From WTFY01 sp965214675 (GTDB lineage: Bacteria; Pseudomonadota; Gammaproteobacteria; UBA4575), in assembly GCA_965214675.1 (NCBI GenBank), contig OZ243969.1:1674001-1738000 (forward strand): 64,000 bases of DNA, read 5' to 3'. The stretch's first letter is position 1; every line of letters starts with the position of its first letter. Below the pieces are notes generated by a model. It did no database searches. It was not told the origin of the DNA and saw only the letters and a list, made by a program, of their open reading frames with translations. Of this stretch, positions 24,364-32,864 are shown piece after piece. Made by a program: the position numbers and the translations under genes.

Positions 24364-24450
24364 TAACCTACCCATGACGTTGAGAGTGTGCCGCTCACCT
24401 ATCGCGATCATAAAAACAATATTTCGAGTTCGTAAGCTAAGGAGTAACCC

Positions 24451-25860
24451 ATGTCTGCAAGCGATGTTATCAAAATGATGAAGGATAACGATGTTCAGTT
24501 CGTTGATTTACGGTTCACCGATACCCGGGGAAAGGAGCAGCATGTCTCCATACCGGCCTCTGTCGCAGATGAGGATTTTTTTGAAAATGGCAAGATGTTT
24601 GACGGCTCATCCATTTCCGGCTGGAAAGGAATTAATGAGTCGGACATGGTATTGATGCCAGACCTTGGCACGGAAGTGATCGACCCGTTTTACAATGACT
24701 CGACCCTGAGCCTGCGTTGTGATGTCCTCGAACCCTCCACCATGGAAGGCTATATCCGTGACCCGAGATCCGCCGCCAAGCGTGCGGAAGCCTACCTGCG
24801 CTCCACGGGGATTGCGGACACGGCCTATTTCGGGCCCGAACCCGAGTTTTTCGTTTTCGATGACGTGAAGTGGTCGAACGAGATGTCGGGTGCCTCCTAT
24901 GCGATCGACTCCGAAGAGTCAGCATGGAATTCAAACAAGGGCTACGAAGAGGGCAATATCGGCCACCGTCCAGGCGTGAAGGGCGGCTACTTCCCGGTCC
25001 CTCCAGTAGACTCCCTGCAGGATGTGCGCTCTGCAATGTGCCAGGTGCTCGCCCAGATGGGCGTTGGGGTGGAAGTTCATCACCACGAAGTCGGCACCGC
25101 CGGGCAATGCGAAATCGGCACGCGTTTCAACACCCTCACCGTGCGTGCGGACTGGAACCAGATCCTGAAGTACGTGGTCATGAATATTGCGCATAACTAC
25201 GGTAAAACCGCGACCTTCATGCCGAAGCCGATTGTCGGCGACAACGGCAGCGGCATGCACGTGCATCAGTCCCTGTTCAAGGAGGGCGACAACCTCTTTA
25301 CCGGAGACATGTACGGCGGCATGTCGCAAACAGCGTTCTACTACATCGGCGGCATCATCAAGCATGCCCGTGCGATCAATGCTTTCTCCAATGCCACCAC
25401 GAACAGTTACAAGCGCCTGGTGCCCGGCTTCGAAGCCCCCGTGATGCTGGCCTACTCGGCCCGCAACCGCTCGGCGTCCATCCGGATTCCACATGAAGCC
25501 AATGCCAAGGCGAGGCGCATCGAAGTTCGCTTCCCGGATTCTGCTGGCAATCCCTACCTGACCTATGCGGCTCTGCTGCTGGCGGGTCTTGACGGTATCC
25601 AGAACCAGATCGATCCGGGTGCTCCGATCGACAAGGATCTCTATGACCTGCCTCCCGAGGAAGAAGCCAACATTCCAACGGTGTGCGCTTCTCTTGACCA
25701 GGCACTGGAAGCCCTGGACAACGACCGCGAATTTCTCAAGGCGGGCGGAGTGTTCTCTGATGACCTGATCGACGGTTATATCGAACTGAAGATGGAAGAG
25801 GTGACCGCGTTGCGCATGTCGACCCACCCCATCGAATTCGATATGTACTACAGCTGCTAG
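24451..25860 (+). CDS. glnA: Glutamine synthetase, type I
   Basis: The 469-residue enzyme makes glutamine from glutamate, ammonium and ATP. It has DGSSISGWKGINESDM, the metal/glutamate residues in GPEPEFFVFDD, HHHEVGTAGQCEIG, the ATP signature KPIVGDNGSGMHVHQSL (about residues 262-278), NRSASIRIP, and the adenylylation site region LYDLPPEE with Tyr near residue 398. This is the adenylylated GSI-beta form. AAGGAG precedes the ATG. A sigma-54 promoter and two NtrC sites control it and a strong hairpin ends the transcript before ntrB. Confidence 0.98.
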   Translation: MSASDVIKMMKDNDVQFVDLRFTDTRGKEQHVSIPASVADEDFFENGKMFDGSSISGWKGINESDMVLMPDLGTEVIDPFYNDSTLSLRCDVLEPSTMEGYIRDPRSAAKRAEAYLRSTGIADTAYFGPEPEFFVFDDVKWSNEMSGASYAIDSEESAWNSNKGYEEGNIGHRPGVKGGYFPVPPVDSLQDVRSAMCQVLAQMGVGVEVHHHEVGTAGQCEIGTRFNTLTVRADWNQILKYVVMNIAHNYGKTATFMPKPIVGDNGSGMHVHQSLFKEGDNLFTGDMYGGMSQTAFYYIGGIIKHARAINAFSNATTNSYKRLVPGFEAPVMLAYSARNRSASIRIPHEANAKARRIEVRFPDSAGNPYLTYAALLLAGLDGIQNQIDPGAPIDKDLYDLPPEEEANIPTVCASLDQALEALDNDREFLKAGGVFSDDLIDGYIELKMEEVTALRMSTHPIEFDMYYSC

Positions 25861-25882
25861 CCGCACCCCACTCGATCTATCC

Positions 25883-25909
25883 AAAAACGCCCCGTAATGG
25901 GGCGTTTTT
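25883..25909 (+). terminator. Rho-independent terminator of glnA
   Basis: AAAAACGCCCC (25883-25893) pairs with GGGGCGTTTTT (25899-25909) around a five-base loop, with a T run. It lies 23 bp after the glnA stop and should separate most glnA transcription from ntrBC. Confidence 0.92.
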
Positions 25910-26018
25910 GTTAGGGATTGCGCGTTAGCCCCGCTTTCCTGCGGTTTCTTTATTTTGCTCTGATATTCAGCTTTCAGGGTGCTCTTTGACTTCTAGGGGC
26001 GTATGATCAAAGCAACTT

Positions 26019-26035
26019 TGCACCTATTTAGTGCA
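26019..26035 (+). promoter_or_regulatory. NtrC-binding site upstream of ntrB
   Basis: TGCACCTATTTAGTGCA is an inverted repeat (TGCACCT, three bases, TAGTGCA) of the same type as the two glnA sites. It lies about 130 bp before ntrB. In enterics a comparable site lets NtrC repress its own gene. I could not identify the -35/-10 elements around it with confidence. Confidence 0.75.
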
Positions 26036-26163
26036 TTTCAAGCCCGGGCTTTCATTGGCTGCTGGTTCGACAGGCCAACGTCGCGGGTTGGACTGAAAAT
26101 TGCACGGTATTTGGGAGACAGCCGCTTTTCTGCAAGGAACGACAACATCCTCGTGCACACGCT

Positions 26164-27216
26164 ATGGAAGTACAAGCCATCATAGAGAACCTGACGCTGG
26201 CCATCGTTGTGGTCGATCAGGACCTGCGTATCCGCTATCTTAACCCGGCTGCCGAGGAGTGCCTGGGTACGGGGGTCAGGCACGCACAGGGGCGATCGCT
26301 CACCAGTTTCATCCTGGATGTGGAAGGGGAGTTTATCGACCGCATCCGGCATTCCATTGCTACCGGGAATCCGATGACCGAGCATGAAGTCGGCGTCCGG
26401 CGACCGGGTGCGGACGAGGTCACCATCAATTGTGCCATCACCCCAGTGACCTTCGGCGAAACCAAGCAATGCCTGCTTGAGATCACCCGCATTGATCACC
26501 TGATCCGTATATCCAGGGAAGAACACCTGCTGGCTGAGAACCTGGCGACCCAGAACATGCTGCGCGGCCTGGCCCACGAAATTAAAAACCCGCTGGGAGG
26601 GTTGCGCGGTGCGGCGCAACTGCTCGCCAAAGAGCTCACTGAAAAGAACCTACAGATGTATACGGACGTCATCATTGGTGAGGCGGACCGCTTGCGAAAA
26701 CTGGTCGACAGCATGTTCGAGCCCAAGCTCACGCCCAGCAAACAGGAGCTCAATATACATAATGTGCTGGAGCATGTGCGGCGTCTTGCGGTTGCAGAGA
26801 TCCCGCACGATATCGAGATCAAGACAGACTACGACCCAAGTATCCCGACGTTGTTCGCCGATTATGATCTGCTGGTCCAGGCGGTATTGAACATTGTCGG
26901 AAATGCAGTCCGTGCTGTGGGACTGCAAGGCGAGGTCCGCCTCAAGACCCGGGTGCTGCGGCAATTCACAATCGGGGAAACCTGTCATCGACTGGTCGTA
27001 CTGGTCAGCGTGACAGACAATGGCTGCGGTATACCGGAAGACCTGAAATCGCAGATTTTTTTTCCGATGATCTCGGGAAGCGCCGAGGGTACCGGCCTGG
27101 GTTTGCCCATTGCCCAGAGCCTGGTGCATTTGCATGGGGGCCTGATCGAGTTTGATTCCGATCCCGGCCTGACGGAGTTTCGTGTGTTGCTGCCCTTGAA
27201 CGGCACTGCGAATTGA
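26164..27216 (+). CDS. glnL: Nitrogen regulation sensor histidine kinase NtrB
   Basis: The 350-residue cytoplasmic kinase has an N-terminal PAS domain (about residues 1-110), the dimerisation/phosphorylation helix LRGLAHEIKNPLGG with His138, and the ATP-binding HATPase region (NIVGNAVRA, DNGCGIP, GTGLGLPIAQSLV). It has no membrane segment, as expected. With PII it senses nitrogen state and phosphorylates or dephosphorylates NtrC. It is 25 bp upstream of ntrC and has its own NtrC site 130 bp before the start. Confidence 0.95.
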   Translation: MEVQAIIENLTLAIVVVDQDLRIRYLNPAAEECLGTGVRHAQGRSLTSFILDVEGEFIDRIRHSIATGNPMTEHEVGVRRPGADEVTINCAITPVTFGETKQCLLEITRIDHLIRISREEHLLAENLATQNMLRGLAHEIKNPLGGLRGAAQLLAKELTEKNLQMYTDVIIGEADRLRKLVDSMFEPKLTPSKQELNIHNVLEHVRRLAVAEIPHDIEIKTDYDPSIPTLFADYDLLVQAVLNIVGNAVRAVGLQGEVRLKTRVLRQFTIGETCHRLVVLVSVTDNGCGIPEDLKSQIFFPMISGSAEGTGLGLPIAQSLVHLHGGLIEFDSDPGLTEFRVLLPLNGTAN

Positions 27217-27241
27217 TGGCTACAAAACAGGAAGAGATGTT

Positions 27242-28651
27242 ATGAGTGATGCCAATGTTTGGATTGTCGATGATGACCAGGCCATGCGCTGGGTGCTGGA
27301 GCGTGCCTTCGAAAAGGCTGGAATTCCCGTGACGGCTTTCGAGTCCGCAGGGGCCGCTTTACGCACACTGGAGCATCATGTGCCCGCTGCGATCCTCACA
27401 GATGTACGCATGCCCGGAATGGACGGCTTTGAATTTCTGGAACGAATCAAGACGGACCACCCGAAATTGCCGATCATCATCATGACTGCCCACTCGGACT
27501 TGCAAAGCGCTGTTGGCGCCTACGAGAAGGGTGCTTTCGATTATCTGCCCAAGCCCTTTGATGTAGACGAGGCGGTCGAACTCGCCCGTCGCGCCTGCCT
27601 GGCAGCCGGTGGTGGAGTGGCGATGACGACCACTGATGATACCGTTTCCGAGCAGCCGGCAAGAATCATCGGCAAGTCACCGGCCATGCAGGAGGTGTTT
27701 CGCGCGATTGGCCGCTTATCAAACTCCAGCATGACCGTGCTCATCAACGGGGCGTCCGGTACGGGAAAGGAATTGGTCGCACAAGAGCTGCATGAACACA
27801 GTCCGCGGGCCCTTGGGCCATTTGTCGCACTGAATATGGCTGCCATCCCGCGCGATTTGCTCGAAGCGGAACTTTTCGGCCATGAGAAGGGTGTCTTTAC
27901 GGGAGCCCTGGCCATGCGCAAGGGTCGTTTCGAACAAGCGCACAAGGGCACCCTGTTCCTGGATGAAATTGGTGACATGCCCGCGGATTTGCAAACGCGG
28001 TTGTTACGCATCCTGTCGGACGGACACTACTACCGGATCGGAGGTCATGATCCGATCCAGGCCGATGCGCGGATCATTGCGGCAACACACCAGGACCTGG
28101 AAGGACGGGTCCGCAAAGGGGAGTTTCGAGAAGACCTGTACCATCGTCTGAATGTGATTCGCGTCAATATTCCACCCTTGAATGAACGCAGCGAAGACAT
28201 TCCAGTGCTGTTGCAGCATTTCATGCAGGCTTCTGCAAGGGAGCTCGGGACTGAGCCAAAACAGCTGATGGCAGATGTGGTTCAGTACCTGTGCACGTTG
28301 CGTTGGCCAGGGAATGTCAGGCAACTGGAGAATATGTGTCGCTGGCTGACAGTGATGGCGGCCGGCAACGAAATTCACCTGCAGGATCTGCCGGCAGAAA
28401 TGCTCAAGGATGAAATTGCCGACGCGGCGAACTGGCAAACCCAGTTACGCGATTGGGCGGACAGGGAATTTTCCAAAGGCGGTGATGCCATCTGGAACCG
28501 GGCCTTGCCGGAATTTGAGGCCATCATGATCGAGGCGGCAATGAAAAATACCGGCGGCCGACGCCAGAAAGCGGCGAAGCTTCTGGGTTGGGGAAGGAAT
28601 ACGCTGACGCGAAAGATCCAGGAGCTGGGGTTGTTTGAAAAGATTCAGTGA
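27242..28651 (+). CDS. glnG: Nitrogen regulation response regulator NtrC
   Basis: The 469-residue sigma-54 activator has a receiver domain with acidic pocket DDD (10-12) and phosphoacceptor Asp54, an AAA+ domain with Walker A GASGTGKE (171-178) and Walker B LFLDEIGD, and a C-terminal Fis-type helix-turn-helix (GGRRQKAAKLLGWGRNTLTRKI). Length equals E. coli NtrC. The sigma-54-contacting loop reads GVFTGA (218-223) rather than the near-invariant GAFTGA. It is expected to act on the glnA sites here and perhaps on nirB. Its end overlaps znuA by seven bases. Confidence 0.96.
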   Translation: MSDANVWIVDDDQAMRWVLERAFEKAGIPVTAFESAGAALRTLEHHVPAAILTDVRMPGMDGFEFLERIKTDHPKLPIIIMTAHSDLQSAVGAYEKGAFDYLPKPFDVDEAVELARRACLAAGGGVAMTTTDDTVSEQPARIIGKSPAMQEVFRAIGRLSNSSMTVLINGASGTGKELVAQELHEHSPRALGPFVALNMAAIPRDLLEAELFGHEKGVFTGALAMRKGRFEQAHKGTLFLDEIGDMPADLQTRLLRILSDGHYYRIGGHDPIQADARIIAATHQDLEGRVRKGEFREDLYHRLNVIRVNIPPLNERSEDIPVLLQHFMQASARELGTEPKQLMADVVQYLCTLRWPGNVRQLENMCRWLTVMAAGNEIHLQDLPAEMLKDEIADAANWQTQLRDWADREFSKGGDAIWNRALPEFEAIMIEAAMKNTGGRRQKAAKLLGWGRNTLTRKIQELGLFEKIQ

Positions 28652-29718
28652 CCTGGTGGCGTCAGGCAATTTTGAAACGATGCCGCGATATCGTGCAGGA
28701 TTGTGAAATATGCGTCGGGTCCATCTTCGACTGCTACACCAAGAGGGTCGAGAACACCAATGCGGGCCTGCGTGTTTTCGGTAATCACCTCTACGAGACG
28801 GGTGTCGAACTGGGGTTCTGAAAATACACATATTGCGCCTAATTCCCTGACCCTGTTTCTAAGTTCCCGTATACGAAGCGCACTCGGTGAGTGTTCCGAG
28901 CCAACGATGATCGAGCCGGCTGCACTCAGGCCGAAGCGGTCCTCGAAATACTGGTAGGCATCATGCAGTACGACGAAAGGCTTCTGGCGTACCGGTAACA
29001 GGGCTGCGTCGATTGCCGCGCCCAGTTCCTCAAGCTTGTGCAGGAGTACCCGGGTGTTGGCTGCATAAATCTCGGCATGGGCGGGGTCGACCTCGGCCAG
29101 GGCCGAAGCAATACTGCGTGCCATGGCTGCCGCATTCACCGGATCAAGCCAGATGTGCATGTCGTAGGATCCCTCTGAGAGGTGCACGTCCTCGTGATGA
29201 TCATCTTCAGGATGCTCATGGGCGTGTCCGGTTTCATGGTCGTGGGCCTCAAATGTGCCGCCCTCGCGCAGTCGTTTAAATACCAGCCCCTCGGCATCGG
29301 AAAGCATGACCACACGGGCATTGGCTGCGAGCGTGTTGACCGGCTTGGCAAGTGAAACTTCCATGGACTTGTCTACCAGGAATACGATCCGAGCGCTCTT
29401 GAGTCGTACGGCATCCGAAGGGCGCAGGCTGAAAGTGTGCGGAGAGGTAGCCCCCCTGATCATCAGGTAAGGCTCGTCCACTCCAGCCATGACCGCACTC
29501 ACCAGGGAATGCACCGGTTTAATCGAAGTGATCACGCTGTCGTCGGCAGCCGTTGGCGCCGATATGGAAGGGCTACTGCCAAATATCATGACGATGGCAA
29601 GTACGGTAGACAGGAACCATCGTGCACGGAGTATCTGCTTGGTAGAGGTTGCTTTGCACAGACTGGCTGCTGCAATGAAACGCCTGGAGTTGGCTTGGCA
29701 AACGGTGGGCAAGTTCAT
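28645..29718 (-). CDS. znuA: Zinc ABC transporter substrate-binding protein ZnuA
   Basis: The 357-residue protein has an extended N-terminus with a signal segment (about residues 33-55), then ITSIKPVHSLVSAVMAG, GATSPHTFSLRPSDA with a metal-ligand His, a histidine/acid-rich loop (HDHETGHAHEHPEDDHHEDVH, about 155-177), MHIWLDPVNAAAMA, FVVLHDAYQYFEDRFGL and VFSEPQFDTRLVE. This is a cluster A-I zinc-binding protein. No ZnuB or ZnuC gene is adjacent. An AT-rich operator-like element lies about 20 bp before the start. The ATG at 29718 is the only good start; an unusual 30-residue lead precedes the signal core. Confidence 0.9.
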   Translation of the reverse strand: MNLPTVCQANSRRFIAAASLCKATSTKQILRARWFLSTVLAIVMIFGSSPSISAPTAADDSVITSIKPVHSLVSAVMAGVDEPYLMIRGATSPHTFSLRPSDAVRLKSARIVFLVDKSMEVSLAKPVNTLAANARVVMLSDAEGLVFKRLREGGTFEAHDHETGHAHEHPEDDHHEDVHLSEGSYDMHIWLDPVNAAAMARSIASALAEVDPAHAEIYAANTRVLLHKLEELGAAIDAALLPVRQKPFVVLHDAYQYFEDRFGLSAAGSIIVGSEHSPSALRIRELRNRVRELGAICVFSEPQFDTRLVEVITENTQARIGVLDPLGVAVEDGPDAYFTILHDIAASFQNCLTPPGH

Positions 29719-29921
29719 AGGGAGACCGAATCCTTAATTGATATAATATAACTTATCATATATTGCCCCTGTAAGGCGACTGGGTTCGTAACCTTGTGCA
29801 GAGGGCTCTCAATCAGGAATCCGCCGATGATCAGCAAGGACCAAATAACACGCCGGATATTGTTGCTATAGGCCTTGCTGGCATTTTGTCCATGCGCAAA
29901 TTCACCGTGGGTATCACTCAT
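29715..29921 (-). pseudogene. Cation diffusion facilitator (CzcD-like) N-terminal remnant
   Basis: The 68-codon frame opens MSDTHGEFAHGQNASKAYSN and continues RRVIWSLLIIGGFLIE, the pattern of the His-containing N-terminus and first membrane helix of CDF zinc/cobalt exporters (which usually continue with a second helix carrying a metal site). After the Glu the similarity stops and the frame ends within 30 codons beside znuA. I read it as a 5' fragment of a lost exporter gene, but it could be a small membrane protein in its own right. Confidence 0.45.
29739..29758 (-). promoter_or_regulatory. Operator-like element upstream of znuA (Zur- or ArsR-type)
   Basis: TGATATAATATAACTTATCA has TGATA...TATCA ends and a TATAATATAAC core like gammaproteobacterial Zur boxes. 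The first 16 bases from GATATA are also 13/16 identical to an element before the ArsR-type gene at 33372-33692. It lies about 20 bp before the znuA start, inside the 3' part of the exporter remnant. Confidence 0.5.
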
Positions 29922-30065
29922 TGGTGGTATCCCGGACTATTCACTGGTGTCAGCAAGGAGGGAATGTAATGCAGGAATGGATTCTTAAATCCGGGAATAC
30001 CCGGCGCCCGTTTGGATATCCAGTCCGACTGCGGTGGTGTTGTGCAGGATCGCGGGCACGACACC

Positions 30066-31022
30066 TCAGGTGTATGCCGACGTCGTGGTATGCAGTTCCA
30101 GGCTTCCGGTCAATGCATTGACATCGGGCAGATCATTGTTGTCGAGGTGCTCTGCGATACCGCTGCTGATTTCCTTGCAGCACAGTGGATCATAGAATAG
30201 GCTGGTGCCCAGGCCTACCGCGCTGGCACCCGTCATCAGGAATTCGATGGCATCGTCCGTGCACACGATGCCGCCCTGGCCGATGATCGGAATCTTGTGT
30301 GGCTTGCACACCTGGTATACCTCGTGCACTTTCAGCAATGCGATTGGCTTGATTGCCGGACCGGACAATCCCCCCTGGTTGTTGTGCAGTACGGGTCGTC
30401 GGGTTTCTATATCAATGGCCATGCCCATGACGGTATTGATCACTGCAAAGGCATCACTGCCTGCCTCGATGCAGCGTTTTGCATTGTGCTGGATATCTGT
30501 CTGGTTAGGAGATAGCTTGGTGATCAGCGGTTTTTTGGTGACTTCGCGACAGGCTTCAACCACGCGTGCCGACATGTCCGGGTCATTACCGAAAGCGACC
30601 CCGCCTTCCTTGACGTTCGGGCAAGATATGTTGATTTCAATCGCATCGATCGGCGAGTCGTCAAACCTGCGCGTAACCTCCCGGTACTCCTCGACCGTTG
30701 AGCCCGAAACATTGGCAATGAAACGGGTTTGTGAGAAATCAAGCTTGGGCAGGATCTCTCTCACAACGGCGTCCACGCCGGGATTCTGCAAACCGATGGC
30801 ATTCAGCATGCCGTTGGTCGTTTCAGCCAGGCGGTGCGGGTCATTGCCTAGGCGCGGCTCAAGGGTCGTGCCTTTCAGGCAGATCGCACCTGCATCCCGG
30901 TTGGAAAATCCCTCTATGCGGGTATATTCATCGCCGAATCCGACGCATCCGGACAGCAGGACCAGGGGGGAAGCAAGTTTCAGGCCGCAAAAATCGACCT
31001 TGAGTCTGTGATCGTCGTTCAT
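30066..31022 (-). CDS. pyrD: Dihydroorotate dehydrogenase, class 1 (1B-like)
   Basis: The 318-residue FMN enzyme oxidises dihydroorotate in pyrimidine synthesis. It reads KVDFCGLKLASPLVLLSG, NPGVDAV, NISCPNVKEGG with catalytic Cys134, KLSPNQTD, IDIETRRPVLHNNQGGLSGPAIKPIAL and IIGQGGIVCTDDAIEFLMTGASAVGLGT. The cysteine base and lack of an N-terminal membrane extension place it in class 1, and the sequence is closest in my reading to the NAD-dependent 1B type, which normally pairs with PyrK; no pyrK is in view. Most gammaproteobacteria use the quinone-linked class 2 enzyme, so this is noteworthy. Confidence 0.85.
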   Translation of the reverse strand: MNDDHRLKVDFCGLKLASPLVLLSGCVGFGDEYTRIEGFSNRDAGAICLKGTTLEPRLGNDPHRLAETTNGMLNAIGLQNPGVDAVVREILPKLDFSQTRFIANVSGSTVEEYREVTRRFDDSPIDAIEINISCPNVKEGGVAFGNDPDMSARVVEACREVTKKPLITKLSPNQTDIQHNAKRCIEAGSDAFAVINTVMGMAIDIETRRPVLHNNQGGLSGPAIKPIALLKVHEVYQVCKPHKIPIIGQGGIVCTDDAIEFLMTGASAVGLGTSLFYDPLCCKEISSGIAEHLDNNDLPDVNALTGSLELHTTTSAYT

Positions 31023-31090
31023 GCCTGGCGCCCAGGGTTCACATCATTTCACTCGTGCCCGTGCACTGCCTAGCCGCACAGGTATCCAGT

Positions 31091-32086
31091 TCATGCAAGC
31101 TCGACTTTCATATCACGGCTCAACAGCTCGGATACGGCACTTTCAAGCGCAGTATCCCCGTTCAGCACATGCCACACTTGTGAGCAGATCGGCATATCCA
31201 CCTGGTGATTCTGTGCGACCCGGTGCACCACCTGGGCTGCATGAAATCCTTCCACAGCCTGTCCAAGTTCTTCCATGTATTGTTGTGCGGTTGTTCCTTG
31301 TGCGAGGGCCAGCCCGAGGCGGCGGTTACGGGACTGGTCATCGGTGCAGGTCAGCACTAGGTCACCGACACCTGAAAGACCCATCAGGGTCTTTGGTTCA
31401 GCACCCAGACAATGTCCCAACCGCATCATTTCAGCAAGACCACGTGTGACCAGTGCAGCCCGTGCGTTGGCCCCGAATCCAAATCCATCGGCGATGCCGG
31501 TGGCAATGGCCAGTACGTTCTTGATTGTACCACCCAATTCGACACCGATAATGTCCTCACTGGTGTAGACGCGAAAAGTGCTGCTGTGAAAATAATCCGC
31601 AAGCTCTTTTGCAAAGGCCAGATTTTTGGCAGCCAGAGTAATCGCAGCCGGCAACCCGCTGGCTACTTCGGCGGCAAAAGACGGTCCGGACAACACGGCC
31701 TTTTTGACCTGATCTCCCAGTACCCGGGTAACCACTTCATGCATCAACAGGCCGTCGGGCTTCTCGAACCCTTTTGTTGCCCAGACCAGTTTTCCGGGAA
31801 TATGCACCGTTGCGAGTTGTTCGCACACGGCCCTCATGGCATAGCTCGGGACAGCTACGAGAACAAAATCAGCGTGCTCGAGGGCCGTGGATAAATCATG
31901 GTGTGCTGAGAGTGAATCCGGCAGCGGGTGATCCGGCAGGTAACGGACGTTGCAGCGCGCGCTCTGCAGGGTGTTGATCAAGTCGGTATCACAATCCCAT
32001 ACCTGCACCCGGTGTTTGTTTCTGGACAACTGGAGCGCAAGCGCAGTTCCCCAGGAACCAGCACCCAATACCGCAGCGATAGTCAT
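31091..32086 (-). CDS. gpsA: Glycerol-3-phosphate dehydrogenase [NAD(P)+]
   Basis: The 331-residue enzyme reduces dihydroxyacetone phosphate to glycerol 3-phosphate for phospholipid synthesis. The Rossmann motif VLGAGSWGTALALQL opens the protein; WATKGFE, VLSGPSFAAEVASGLPAA, GVELGGTIKNVLAIATGIADG (in pieces) and GLSGVGDLVLTC follow. It lies six bases after secB in the conserved yibN-grxC-secB-gpsA order. Confidence 0.96.
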   Translation of the reverse strand: MTIAAVLGAGSWGTALALQLSRNKHRVQVWDCDTDLINTLQSARCNVRYLPDHPLPDSLSAHHDLSTALEHADFVLVAVPSYAMRAVCEQLATVHIPGKLVWATKGFEKPDGLLMHEVVTRVLGDQVKKAVLSGPSFAAEVASGLPAAITLAAKNLAFAKELADYFHSSTFRVYTSEDIIGVELGGTIKNVLAIATGIADGFGFGANARAALVTRGLAEMMRLGHCLGAEPKTLMGLSGVGDLVLTCTDDQSRNRRLGLALAQGTTAQQYMEELGQAVEGFHAAQVVHRVAQNHQVDMPICSQVWHVLNGDTALESAVSELLSRDMKVELA

Positions 32087-32092
32087 AGTGTG

Positions 32093-32557
32093 TCAGTGTT
32101 TGGTTTGATCGGGGTGGGACTTCTGCTCTTTTTGAGCTTTCAGGTGCTGTTGATACAGCGCTTCAAAATTCACCGGGTTCAGCAGCAGTTGTGGGAAGCC
32201 CCCTTTCGCGATCAGTTCAGCGATGGATTCTCGGGCAAACGGAAACAGCGTATTGGGACAATGGCTGCCGAGCAGCTGGTTGTGCTGGTCCTGTTCGAAA
32301 TTTTTGATCAGGAAAATACCTGCCTGTGTAACCTCAACGAGGAATGCCGTGCTCTCGTCCTGGGTCGCGGTTACCTGCACAGTGATGCTCACTTCAAAAA
32401 GATGCTCATCCAGCTTGGATGTTTTCGACTGGATGTGGATATCGGTCTGAGGGTTCCATTTTTCTGTGAATACTTTCGGAGAAACGGGACTTTCAAAGGA
32501 GACATCCTTGAGATAAATCTTTTGAATCTCAAATTGTTTATCCGTTTCCGCACTCAT
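32093..32557 (-). CDS. secB: Protein-export chaperone SecB
   Basis: The 154-residue chaperone keeps preproteins unfolded and delivers them to SecA. It shows FEIQKIYLKDVSFESP, the central beta-sheet region EVSITVQVTATQ, and the signature GSHCPNTLFPFARESIAELIAKGGFPQLLLNPVNF, read in pieces. Length and C-terminus are normal. It is between grxC and gpsA as in most gammaproteobacteria. Confidence 0.96.
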   Translation of the reverse strand: MSAETDKQFEIQKIYLKDVSFESPVSPKVFTEKWNPQTDIHIQSKTSKLDEHLFEVSITVQVTATQDESTAFLVEVTQAGIFLIKNFEQDQHNQLLGSHCPNTLFPFARESIAELIAKGGFPQLLLNPVNFEALYQQHLKAQKEQKSHPDQTKH

Positions 32558-32603
32558 GAGTCTGGCAAGGTGTTCACATCATCTGGCCGTGCCGATGGGC
32601 AGT

Positions 32604-32864
32604 TCACTGGGCGAGCAACTCATCCAGCCCGCCGGACTGATTGAGTTCGGAGAGGTCATCAAAACCGCCGACATGCTGTTCGCCAATGAAAATTTGCGGC
32701 ACCGTCTGGCGTTGGGTACGTGTCATCATCTCCTCACGACGGACGGGATCCTCATCCACGTTTATCTCCGTGTATTCGACATTTTTGCTGTCGAGCAAAC
32801 GTTTTGCAGCATTGCAGTAGGCACAGCGGTTACCTGAATAGATGACAACCTTGCCGGCACTCAT
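32604..32864 (-). CDS. grxC: Glutaredoxin 3
   Basis: The 86-residue redoxin has the dithiol active site CAYC in VVIYSGNRCAYCNAAKRLL, the cis-Pro segment QTVPQIFIG and the glutathione-binding GGFDDLSEL. Start is the ATG at 32864, overlapping the stop of the rhodanese gene as ATGA; the longer frame upstream lies within that gene and is not used. It reduces protein and glutathione disulfides. Confidence 0.93.
   Translation of the reverse strand: MSAGKVVIYSGNRCAYCNAAKRLLDSKNVEYTEINVDEDPVRREEMMTRTQRQTVPQIFIGEQHVGGFDDLSELNQSGGLDELLAQ

Noticed and set aside
26038..26619. Minus-strand open frame of 193 codons opposite ntrB
   Set aside because: Antisense shadow; ntrB is certain and the NtrC site would fall inside the frame.
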